NCBI GenBank assembly: GCA_007131535.1
Contig: SLQI01000329.1
Coordinates: 1-11,401, forward strand
Length of the DNA stretch: 11,401 bases
Direction of reading: 5' to 3'
Origin: Balneolales bacterium
Lineage (GTDB): Bacteria; Bacteroidota; Rhodothermia; Balneolales; Natronogracilivirgulaceae
The translations under genes were made by a program, and so were the position numbers. Below the pieces are notes generated by a model. It searched no databases. It was not told where the DNA came from and saw only the letters and a list, made by a program, of their open reading frames with translations. Below, one piece after another: positions 1 through 6,417 of the stretch. Numbering within the stretch: position 1 is the stretch's first letter; every line of letters starts with the position of its first letter.

Positions 1-386
1 GCCCTTGCCAGCGAAACTCCGGTAATTGCGGCCTGGCTATACAAGGGCATGGTGGCCTGCATGTTCAAGTTCATATTATGCGTAGTTCCGATTTCGAGCA
101 CATCGCCGAAAGGGCTATCCGGCGGCAGAAAAATGACCGGCAGCTTCACATTATTGGTGTACTGCCCGCTTACATCAAGATTCGGCAAGAACCGGGTTTG
201 TGATTCCCTGATGGCAGCACCGGCAACTCTGAGTTCATACTCCGCGTCGCGAATTTGCTGATTGTGCTCAAGTGCAAGATCGACCGCATCCCGGATGGTC
301 AGGGTGTGGCTCCCCTGTGCATATACGGGAACCGCTGCCCATGCTAACAGGAGTGTAAATAGTATGGTATAGCCAATCGTTTTCAT
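1..386 (-). CDS. TolC-family outer membrane efflux protein, N-terminal part (runs off left edge)
   Basis: Partial gene: 128 codons are present and the C-terminal part lies beyond position 1. My translation begins MKTIGYTILFTLLLAWAAVP and has a signal peptide ending near VYAQ (residue 24). Next comes the opening typical of the TolC/OEP family, LTIRDAVDLALEHNQQIRDA, then an amphipathic helix and the strand-like stretch FLPNLDVSGQYTNN. Family members form trimeric outer-membrane channels that work with an inner-membrane pump and a periplasmic adaptor for export of drugs or other small molecules. The ATG lies 5 bases after the stop codon of the tetR-type gene, so the two are probably co-transcribed; adaptor and pump genes would be expected further left. 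No convincing Shine-Dalgarno sequence precedes the start, so translational coupling to the regulator is plausible. Substrate is unknown. Confidence 0.85.
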   Translation of the reverse strand, partial: MKTIGYTILFTLLLAWAAVPVYAQGSHTLTIRDAVDLALEHNQQIRDAEYELRVAGAAIRESQTRFLPNLDVSGQYTNNVKLPVIFLPPDSPFGDVLEIGTTHNMNLNMQATMPLYSQAAITGVSLAR

Positions 387-391
387 GTTCG

Positions 392-1033
392 TCAAGGTTG
401 TAACTCAAAATATCTGTGGCCTTCTACAAGATCTTTTAGGATGGTCTGGCCTTCATAGGTAGCAATTCCCCTGATGAAGTTGACATAAATCTGTTGGAAC
501 AGTTCGCTTCTTGAATACCGGTTTATGGGAAAAAGCTCATAGTCGACAATATGCCGGATCTGTACGAGGAATAGCTTGGCGACAATATCGGCGTTAATGT
601 CTTGCAGTATCAAATCCTGCACTTTTCCCTGGTTAATAAGCCTCGAAAGTTCGTCATAATCCTCCTCGTTTTGCCGGTCTACCAGTTCTCTGGAAAGCTG
701 CGGGAAATATCGACTCAACTCATCGTAAAACAAAGGGTTAAACTGACTTACTTCCCTCGTTACATAACTGAAAATCGCTACCAATGCCTCGATGATGTTG
801 GGCGTGGATTCAACAAAAGACCGGATTTTTTGCCGGCGAGCTTTGGCATAATTGTTCAGGCAGTAACTCAGCAGCTCCTCTTTGCTTTGAAAATTTACAT
901 ACAACGTTTTCTTGGATATACCGAGATTTCCGGCAATGATATCCATAGTAACATAGTTGATCCCATGCTTTTTGAAGAGTTCGAGAGACTCATTCACTAT
1001 TCGTTGCTTTGAGTCATCAATTTTGTAGTCCAC
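392..1033 (-). CDS. TetR/AcrR-family transcriptional regulator
   Basis: 213 residues, the usual size for the family. The N-terminal DNA-binding domain spans about residues 8-55: RIVNESLELFKKHGINYVTM followed by the helix-turn-helix IIAGNLGISKKTLYVNF, with the recognition helix near 40-47 and the typical trailing FQSKEELL. The remainder is an all-helical ligand-binding and dimerisation domain, too divergent to name a ligand. The start is a GTG at 1031-1033; an in-frame TAA lies 12 bases upstream with no ATG between, so GTG is the best choice, although no Shine-Dalgarno sequence is visible. It is the first gene of a probable two-or-more-gene operon with the TolC-family gene 5 bases downstream, so it likely represses an efflux operon and its own promoter. 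That role is inferred from gene order. Confidence 0.9.
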   Translation of the reverse strand: MDYKIDDSKQRIVNESLELFKKHGINYVTMDIIAGNLGISKKTLYVNFQSKEELLSYCLNNYAKARRQKIRSFVESTPNIIEALVAIFSYVTREVSQFNPLFYDELSRYFPQLSRELVDRQNEEDYDELSRLINQGKVQDLILQDINADIVAKLFLVQIRHIVDYELFPINRYSRSELFQQIYVNFIRGIATYEGQTILKDLVEGHRYFELQP

Positions 1034-1065
1034 TGCGGTAGGAGGTTATTGGTCTACTGTTTTTG

Positions 1066-1080
1066 TTAATGGTACATCAA
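1066..1080. promoter_or_regulatory. Candidate operator for the TetR-family regulator
   Basis: The 15-bp imperfect palindrome TTAATGGTACATCAA (5 of 7 pairs symmetric, TTnATG/CATnAA) lies 33 bases upstream of the GTG start of the TetR-type gene. TetR regulators commonly bind such dyads over their own promoters. A second dyad, GAGA/TCTC around an AT-rich core, is at 1086-1102. No promoter boxes can be assigned with confidence, so this is only a candidate site. Confidence 0.25.
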
Positions 1081-1440
1081 CCGGCGAGACACATATATTC
1101 TCTTGTTAGGCGCATTTGTGTAAACAGGCTTCAAAACTAAATCATCAGCCTGTTCTGAAGTTCATTTCCATGCGGGGTAATCCGGCTTTACAGAAGCCAT
1201 GAATACTTGCAAGAATCTCACCCTGCTTCCGAAACGGAGCGTACTATGCGGGTTTTCCGGTAGTAAACAAACGGTTGGTTGACACCATCTCCCACCCGGA
1301 CTTCTTTCCTTTCAAAAAACGGTAGCGGGTAGATTATGCTCTCTCTCACCATCACCATAACAACCAGGTTATGGTAAACAAACGTGTACTTAAGAAACGT
1401 TGTAAGTTTCCGGTTGTTGCGAGCTGTCTAATAAACCATC

Positions 1441-1482
1441 AACCAAAATTCGATTCTGTTTTTTTTGAAATGAACTCAGGTT
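1441..1482. repeat. Inverted pair of a 16-bp dispersed motif
   Basis: Positions 1441-1456 (AACCAAAATTCGATTC) match the motif AACCTGAGTTCGATTC seen at 8770-8785 in 13 of 16 positions. Positions 1467-1482 match its reverse complement in 14 of 16. The copies face each other across a 10-base T-rich spacer. Such facing copies resemble terminal inverted repeats left after loss of a mobile element, or a small hairpin element; which of these applies cannot be decided here. Confidence 0.5.
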
Positions 1483-1603
1483 AGCGCATCTTCACCTTCT
1501 TTAATATTTCGATCATTATATCTATAATAAATAGTATTTACTATATTTTAGCTTTATCATACATTCTGTAAACAATCCTATTGATTAAATTACGGAGTTT
1601 ATC

Positions 1604-1972
1604 ATGGATATATCAGGTATACCCAAATCATTTTGGCACTCGGTCAGCTTTAGTATTGTTGCCGTTACAATGGGTTTATTGTATCTCGGGTGGCACGCGC
1701 AAAATGTCCGGCTTGAATTTTCAAATACCAAACTTGAGTTGAATTCAGCAGTATCAGAGGTTGAGGAGATTAATCGTGAGCTTCAACGAGAATATGAGCG
1801 TCTTGAATTACTGAGTCGGGGAGGTGAGCTAAGAGAACAGTTACAACGGGAGCAATCCCAGCTTCAGGATACTGACAGCGAAGCGTTAGAGCAGTTTGTA
1901 ATGCCTCAGGAACGGCTTCAGGACGTTGAAGAACGCCTAAAAGGTGTACGTGATGTTATCACAAAGGAATAG
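1604..1972 (+). CDS. Small membrane-anchored coiled-coil protein of unknown function
   Basis: 122 residues; I do not recognise a family. A short N-terminal tail (about residues 1-13) is followed by one hydrophobic segment, SFSIVAVTMGLLYLGWHA (about 14-31). From about residue 35 to the end the protein is charged and helical with heptad-like spacing of leucines (NTKLELNSAVSEVEEINREL and onward), rich in E, Q and R, so a coiled coil is likely. The layout suggests a single-pass inner-membrane protein with a long coiled-coil domain on one side, possibly oligomerising or acting as a scaffold. The start is supported by GGAG at 1593-1596, 7 bases before the ATG. It precedes the beta-lactamase-like gene by 178 bases, so co-transcription is uncertain. 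An imperfect stem (CCCT/AGGG, 2048-2065) lies between the genes but is too weak to call a terminator. Confidence 0.75.
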   Translation: MDISGIPKSFWHSVSFSIVAVTMGLLYLGWHAQNVRLEFSNTKLELNSAVSEVEEINRELQREYERLELLSRGGELREQLQREQSQLQDTDSEALEQFVMPQERLQDVEERLKGVRDVITKE

Positions 1973-2150
1973 GAAATAATATTTAATATCACGCTTAAAA
2001 TTCACCGGACTTTTAATGGGCTGCCTCTCCTACACATACAGCCTAAACCCTTTGTTTTAATAGGGTGTTTATGAAACCAAAAGGGTCGATATGCGTAGAA
2101 ATCATAAAATTTAAATTTAACCATACCCAGTCTAACAAGCGCCTAATACT

Positions 2151-3494
2151 ATGAAATCAATAAAGTGGAGCCTACCTTTAGCCTTTCTATTCATTTTTAC
2201 TTTCAGCTCATTCGCCTCAGACAACTTCCAGCAGGACCGTCTTAATGAGTATTTTGACGTCTTGTTTGAAAATCATCGTTTCATGGGCAGTGTGGCCATT
2301 CTCTCGGGTGATGAAATTCAATATCATTATGGCGTTGGATATGCCGACGCAGAGCAGAAAATTGAAATTGACGACCATACCCTTTTCCGGATTGCGTCAG
2401 TCAGTAAGCCTTTTACCGCAACACTTATTTTGCAATTAGCAGAAGAGGGGAAAATTAGTCTGGATGACCCTCTCTCCGAGTATCACCCCGAATTTCCAAA
2501 TGCGGATAAAATCAGCATTGAACATTTACTCTACCACCGCAGCGGGCTATACAACTTTACTAATGATCCTGCTTATACTGATTGGATGACCGAATATAAA
2601 ACCCGTGATGAATTATTGAAGTTATTGGCTGATCACGATCCGGTGTTCGATCCCGATGAAAAAATGGAATACAGCAACACCAACTATATATTGCTTACAG
2701 TAATAGCCGAAAACGTGTCGGGACTGAAATTCGGAGAACTTTTAAAACAAAATATTTCCGGTCCGCTCGGCTTAGAACACACCTACCTCGGCGACGGTGC
2801 GGTGATAGAGCTTCCTGAGGCTCATTCTTATGATTTCCAGAAGAGCTGGCATCAAGCACCTGTAACGGATATGAGCATCCCTTTGGGAGCCGGTGGGATT
2901 GTTTCTACGCCGGTCGAGGTTGTTCGTTTCGCACAGGCTCTGTTTAATGGTGAATTGCTGAGTGATCACTCCCTGGATGCAATGACCAACCTCAAAGACA
3001 ATGTGGGAATGGGGTTATTTCACTATCCCTATAATGACCAACAAGGATATGGCCATACCGGCGGCATTGACAGCTTTCGATCCAATCTCGCCATATATCC
3101 CGAAGAGGATCTCTACATTGCCATAACTGCCAATTCGATGGCCTATTCCAACAATGATATCCTTGTAACTCTCCTTGATGCCTGGCACGGAAAAGATGTT
3201 ACGATCCCCGATTTTACTTCCGTCACGCTATCAGAAGAACATCTCCGGCAATTCACCGGAGAGTATAGCTCAGAAGACCTTCCCATAGATATTTCCGTAT
3301 GGGTTGAAGACGGTAACCTGATGGCACAAGCTACAGGGCAGGGAACCATACCACTCGATGCGGAAAGCGAAACCCGCTTCCGTTTTGATCAGGCCGGCTT
3401 GGTTATGGATTTCGCTGAAGGCGATCCGGCCCCTACAAGTTTTGTACTGTTCCAGGCCGGCCAGGAATTCATCTTTCAACGAAAAGCAGAATGA
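2151..3494 (+). CDS. Exported serine hydrolase of the beta-lactamase (class C / penicillin-binding protein-like) family
   Basis: 447 residues. An N-terminal signal peptide (KSIKWSLPLAFLFIFTFSSF, cleavage probably after SSFA at residue 22) directs export to the periplasm. All three active-site motifs of the serine beta-lactamase-like fold are visible: SVSK with nucleophile Ser83 and Lys86, YSN at 174-176, and HTGG at 302-305 in place of the KTG of true beta-lactamases. The HTG form is common in class-C-like esterases, D-aminopeptidases and D,D-peptidases. A separate C-terminal domain (about 355-447, starting LSEEHLRQFTGEY) resembles the small beta-rich domain often fused to this family. Likely activity is hydrolysis of an ester, amide or peptide in the periplasm; resistance to beta-lactam drugs should not be assumed. 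No Shine-Dalgarno sequence is visible before the ATG. A strong terminator follows at 3574-3618. Confidence 0.9.
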   Translation: MKSIKWSLPLAFLFIFTFSSFASDNFQQDRLNEYFDVLFENHRFMGSVAILSGDEIQYHYGVGYADAEQKIEIDDHTLFRIASVSKPFTATLILQLAEEGKISLDDPLSEYHPEFPNADKISIEHLLYHRSGLYNFTNDPAYTDWMTEYKTRDELLKLLADHDPVFDPDEKMEYSNTNYILLTVIAENVSGLKFGELLKQNISGPLGLEHTYLGDGAVIELPEAHSYDFQKSWHQAPVTDMSIPLGAGGIVSTPVEVVRFAQALFNGELLSDHSLDAMTNLKDNVGMGLFHYPYNDQQGYGHTGGIDSFRSNLAIYPEEDLYIAITANSMAYSNNDILVTLLDAWHGKDVTIPDFTSVTLSEEHLRQFTGEYSSEDLPIDISVWVEDGNLMAQATGQGTIPLDAESETRFRFDQAGLVMDFAEGDPAPTSFVLFQAGQEFIFQRKAE

Positions 3495-3573
3495 GAAATC
3501 TTCATCAATGTATATCTGAATGATCGTCACTAACGACGATCGTCGTGTAACCTTCGTATTAATTGAAGTATCT

Positions 3574-3618
3574 AAGGACTAAGCGGATCATTCACTACAC
3601 CTGCTTAGTCCTTTTTTT
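3574..3618 (+). terminator. Rho-independent terminator after the beta-lactamase-like gene
   Basis: Perfect 11-bp stem AAGGACTAAGC (3574-3584) with GCTTAGTCCTT (3603-3613), an 18-base loop and a run of seven T (3612-3618). It lies 80 bases after the stop codon. A separate 7-bp hairpin GATCGTC/GACGATC (3522-3541) without a T-tract sits between the stop codon and this terminator. Confidence 0.85.
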
Positions 3619-3630
3619 GATGGCTGATGA

Positions 3631-3864
3631 TAAACCCGGGTTCGATTCTAACGCTGGGCAGTACAAAAAGCTGTAAACCTGAGATCACTTCAAATACCTG
3701 TACAGATTCTATTATCCTGTTGCTGAATAAGAGATGAACAAGCATTGATCGACAAAGCAACGACAACACTGCCAAAACGGAGTGCTGCCTCCTCACCTCT
3801 CTGAATTTTGGCTTGAACACCCCAGATTTCCCACACAGCACCCATCCATTGCGAAGACTTCAGT
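3631..3864 (+). repeat. Composite dispersed repeat, copy A
   Basis: Same-strand similarity to 8768-8902 in blocks. The block at 3631-3651 (containing GGTTCGATTCTAA) matches 8768-8788 in 19 of 21 positions. AAGCTGT at 3668-3674 matches 8802-8808 and is followed by alignable sequence (GAGATCACTT versus GAGCACTT). AGCACCCATCCATT at 3837-3850 matches 8874-8887 exactly, and GACTTCAGT at 3856-3864 matches 8894-8902. Copy A is about 100 bases longer in the middle. This may be a decayed mobile element or an intergenic repeat family; no transposase is recognisable. Confidence 0.6.
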
Positions 3865-3870
3865 CAACGG
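3837..3870 (-). repeat. Degenerate CTGAAG-loop hairpin repeat with AATGGATG flank
   Basis: On the minus strand, the left arm CCGTTGA, centre CTGAAG and a damaged right arm (TCTTCG where TCAACGG would pair) are followed by CAATGGATGGGTGCT. The same layout of arm, CTGAAG centre, opposite arm and AATGGATG flank recurs at 8874-8907 (minus) and 9438-9466 (plus) with different stem sequences. Confidence 0.55.
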
Positions 3871-3898
3871 GAAAACGGCGCCTCTTCCAATAACCAAC

Positions 3899-3921
3899 GG
3901 GACTTTAGCCCCGAAATGGTA
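3899..3921 (+). repeat. GGGGCTTTAGCCCC-type palindromic repeat with GAAATGGTA flank
   Basis: The hairpin GGGACTTTAGCCCC is followed by GAAATGGTA. It matches the minus-strand copy at 9392-9414 in 21 of 23 positions, including the flank, so this is a dispersed repeat unit and not a chance palindrome. The A at 3902 breaks one pair of the stem. Confidence 0.65.
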
Positions 3922-3991
3922 TTTTGCATTAAACCGATACTTATCTGTAGCTTAATTAATTTTACTTACCAGCAACCAATTACTTCCGCCG

Positions 3992-5014
3992 ATGGCTCTC
4001 CGACAAATTGAAATCACCGTTCCGAAAGAAAACGGATATATGCTAAACGAAATCCTGACGGACGAGTCGGTTATTCATTTCTGGCAGGATAAATCCGACT
4101 CACAATCCGGTCACCTCCTCAAAATGCTGGTCGATGCCTCACAAACTGAGCAGTTTCTGGATAAAACCGAGCGCCTGCTTGGAAGGGTAGAGGGCTTTCG
4201 TCTGGTGATGCTGCCCGTTGAAGCTACATTACCTCGCATTCCGGAACCTGAGGCTGAAGAAAAAACAGAGGAGGATACGCCCCCGGCTCAACCCTGGGAA
4301 CAACCGCTTCAAGGCATACGTGTCAGCCGGGAAGAACTCTATTCGGATATACTGGACAGCATCAGACTCTCACGGATTTTCATGGCGATGGTAGTTCTTT
4401 CCACCATTGTGGCTGCCCTTGGGGTCCTTCGGGATAATACAGCGGTGGTTATCGGGGCAATGGTTATCGCGCCCCTGCTCGGCCCCAATGTTGGTTTGGC
4501 TCTTTCAACCGTACTCGGCGATTTTGATCTCGGACTGAAATCCCTGAAAACAAACCTGGCGGGATTGGTAACTGCGCTGACCATTTCCATATTACTCGGT
4601 TTCATCATGCATGTAGATACCAATGTATATGAAATAGCTATACGTACGGAAGTCCATTTGTTTGATATTGCACTTGCTCTCGCTTCCGGTGCGGCCGGGG
4701 TGCTGGCCTAAACCGTCGGGATGTCCGCCGCTGTAATCGGGGTGATGGTCGCCGTTGCTTTGCTTCCGCCACTTGTAACTGCCGGGCTGCTGGTTGGTAG
4801 TTTTCAATGGACTCCGGCATTTTATGCCTTTCTCCTTTTATTCACCAATATCATATGCGTTAATCTGGCCGGCGTGGCAACATTCTTATTTCAGGGGGTG
4901 CGGCCCCGTACCTGGTTTGAAACCTCCAGAGCCAAACGTGCCAACAAAATAGCGCTGACAATCTGGGTTAGTTTGCTAATGGTTTTAAGCCTTATAATCT
5001 ATTACAGTCAATAG
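3992..5014 (+). pseudogene. DUF389 (TIGR00341-type) membrane protein gene interrupted by one in-frame stop
   Basis: Two open frames in the same reading frame, 3992-4711 (239 residues) and 4721-5014 (97 residues from an internal ATG), together make one complete DUF389 protein. A soluble N-terminal domain (about 1-75) and a proline/glutamate-rich linker (78-105) precede the membrane domain (RIFMAMVVLSTIVAALGVLR, then TAVVIGAMVIAPLLGPNVGL, then LGFIMH). The conserved segment continues straight through the TAA at 4709-4711 (codon 240): ALASGAAGVLA, stop, TVGMSAAVIGVMVAVALLPP. Readthrough would give 340 residues, close to the usual family length. One base change from a sense codon such as TTA or TAT explains the break. 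No frameshift or other damage is visible, so this is a recent nonsense mutation, a sequencing error or, less likely, readthrough or restart at 4721. The biochemical role of DUF389 is not established. The next gene starts 70 bases downstream and may share the transcript. Confidence 0.85.
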
Positions 5015-5084
5015 GTTTAAGTTTTTATCCATTCTGATTGATTAACTTTTCTGTTATATTGCTCAAAAATTCGGTTGTTTTGTG

Positions 5085-6182
5085 ATGAGAGTTTTAAGGA
5101 TATCTATATTCACTATTATCATTGTACTCGGCATCTGGGGGGTCACTCTGCAGATTCCTACATCTCAGGAGGCGGTTCGCTACACCGCTCATTTTGATGA
5201 ATCCCTCCCTTGTTCCCTTCATGTTCTGGAAGTGGATTTAACGCACCCCGGAGTCCATTTTCGTTCGGTACTTTCCTCCAATGACGACCGGCAGCAACTG
5301 CCCGGCCTTGAGCGGCTGACTTCCATGATATCCCGGTTTGATGACCAGGATTATTCAATCGGGGGGATCAATGCCGACTTCTTTCGGTTTGATAGCGGAT
5401 ATCCCGTGAATTTGCACGTTGGCGACTTCATTCCGGCAACTCCCTCGCATCATCGGGCCGTTTTCGGGAAAACTTCCGCAGATAGTTTATTTATTTCACC
5501 CATTGATTTTGAAGCCCGCCTGGAATATGACGGAGCCTCTCAACACATTAACGCAGTAAATCCGCTCTACCGGACCAGTGAACCCACCCTTTATACATCA
5601 CATATAGGCAAACCAATTCATACCGACAGTACCGGCGCCGCCCTGGGCTTCGAGCATCATGGTGAAGGGATATTCAAACAAAAAAGCCCCGAGTGGATGT
5701 ATGGTGAAATCCCGCCCCATTCATTCGACCTTATACTTACGATACCTGATCACACTATGGAAGCTGAAGGGCTCCGGTTATCGCTTCACTACAAACCGCT
5801 TACCCATCCGGTCGCACAGGCTGTAGGGGGCGGTCCGCAATTGGTAGCTGATGGGGAACTTGTCGTGGATTTTGCCGCTGAGAAAGAAGGTATCGGCTCT
5901 GACTTTGTCGAAACCCGCCATCCCCGAACAGCGATAGGATTTAATGCTGACCAAAGCATGCTCTATCTGGTTGTCGCAGACGGACGCAGCGAAGAAAGTG
6001 CCGGAATGAATTTGTATGAGCTCGGCGAATTCATGATAGACCTTGGTGCCGATCATGCACTCAACCTTGATGGCGGTGGATCAACCACCATGGTGTGGGA
6101 TGGGAAAATTAAAAATCAACCGTCGGATGAAAACGGTGAGCGCTCTATAGCTAACGGATTATTAATTTTTGTGGCGGACTGA
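5085..6182 (+). CDS. Phosphodiester glycosidase (NAGPA-domain) family protein, membrane-anchored or secreted
   Basis: 365 residues from the ATG at 5085; a GTG at 5082 would add one residue and neither has a visible Shine-Dalgarno sequence. A hydrophobic N-terminus (ISIFTIIIVLGIWGVTLQI, about 7-25) is a signal anchor or uncleaved signal. The C-terminal two thirds carry NAGPA-domain hallmarks, numbered from the GTG: GGINADFF (94-101), VGGGPQLV (248-255), RHPRTAIGF (279-287), LVVADGRS (296-303) and LGADHALNLDGGGSTTMV (321-338), then RSIANGLL. The family is named for the mammalian enzyme that removes GlcNAc from phosphodiester-linked GlcNAc-1-phosphate. Bacterial members act on cell-surface sugars and are often labelled exopolysaccharide biosynthesis proteins. 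A periplasmic role on a phosphodiester-linked glycan is a reasonable inference; the substrate is unknown. Confidence 0.85.
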   Translation: MRVLRISIFTIIIVLGIWGVTLQIPTSQEAVRYTAHFDESLPCSLHVLEVDLTHPGVHFRSVLSSNDDRQQLPGLERLTSMISRFDDQDYSIGGINADFFRFDSGYPVNLHVGDFIPATPSHHRAVFGKTSADSLFISPIDFEARLEYDGASQHINAVNPLYRTSEPTLYTSHIGKPIHTDSTGAALGFEHHGEGIFKQKSPEWMYGEIPPHSFDLILTIPDHTMEAEGLRLSLHYKPLTHPVAQAVGGGPQLVADGELVVDFAAEKEGIGSDFVETRHPRTAIGFNADQSMLYLVVADGRSEESAGMNLYELGEFMIDLGADHALNLDGGGSTTMVWDGKIKNQPSDENGERSIANGLLIFVAD

Positions 6183-6312
6183 CTTATACATTCTCCCTAA
6201 CATCTGATTAATTTGAACGGGTGCTGATTCCCTGCCAAATCACTCTTTGCCCCTGAAAACGTGGTTAATAAGTAGCCCGGACAAACGTATATACTACGGT
6301 CATCATCACAAT

Positions 6313-6344
6313 TACCGGTAAGGTTGCAATATAAGTACCGGTAA
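6313..6344. promoter_or_regulatory. Tandem TACCGGTAA sites upstream of the patatin-like gene
   Basis: The 9-mer TACCGGTAA occurs at 6313-6321 and 6336-6344, 23 bases apart (about two helical turns), and each contains the self-complementary core ACCGGT. They lie 74-105 bases before the start of the patatin-like gene, in a 235-bp spacer (6183-6417) with no other gene. Two in-phase palindromic sites are what a dimeric regulator would need, but no known binding protein can be assigned. Confidence 0.3.
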
Positions 6345-6417
6345 ACCCTAAATAATGAATTATTGTTTCTATTTCAGGCGGGGCTATAGAATCTTATAAA
6401 TACAGACGAGTCTATAA

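Larger units (their letters stand above)
1034..1603. other. 570-bp non-coding spacer between divergent genes
   Basis: No credible gene. It should contain the divergent promoters for the TetR-type gene (left) and the coiled-coil gene (right), but no clear boxes are visible. It holds an 8-bp perfect stem AACAGGCT/AGCCTGTT (1123-1130 with 1147-1154, loop 16), an 8-bp perfect stem ACCATAAC/GTTATGGT (1354-1361 with 1368-1375, loop AACCAG) and the direct repeat GTAAACAAACG (1263-1273 and 1374-1384). It also holds two facing copies of a 16-bp motif at 1441-1482. The last 100 bases are very AT-rich. Confidence 0.7.
3495..3991. other. 497-bp spacer with terminator and degenerate repeats
   Basis: No credible gene. 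A minus-strand open frame at 3605-3841 (78 codons) lies over a repeat and the terminator and has no recognisable domain. The spacer holds the terminator at 3574-3618, a copy of a composite repeat shared with the spacer near 8.8 kb (3631-3864), and a GGGGCTTTAGCCCC-type hairpin repeat (3899-3921). The promoter of the following DUF389 gene should lie in 3922-3991, but no clear boxes are seen. Confidence 0.7.

Noticed and set aside
602..1012. 136-codon open frame on the plus strand
   Set aside because: It lies fully antisense to the well-supported TetR-family gene and shows no domain.
3636..3660. Sequence resembling a tRNA T-arm (GGGTTCGATTC)
   Set aside because: No matching 3' acceptor stem, anticodon arm or D-arm is found nearby; the same string belongs to a dispersed repeat that also occurs at 8770-8785.
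3605..3841. 78-codon minus-strand open frame
   Set aside because: It covers a degenerate repeat and the arm of a plus-strand terminator, with no ribosome binding site or family signature.
3992..5014. Alternative genetic code with TAA as sense
   Set aside because: Other genes in the window end at TAA in the expected places (for example the patatin-like and DoxX genes), so reassignment is not supported.
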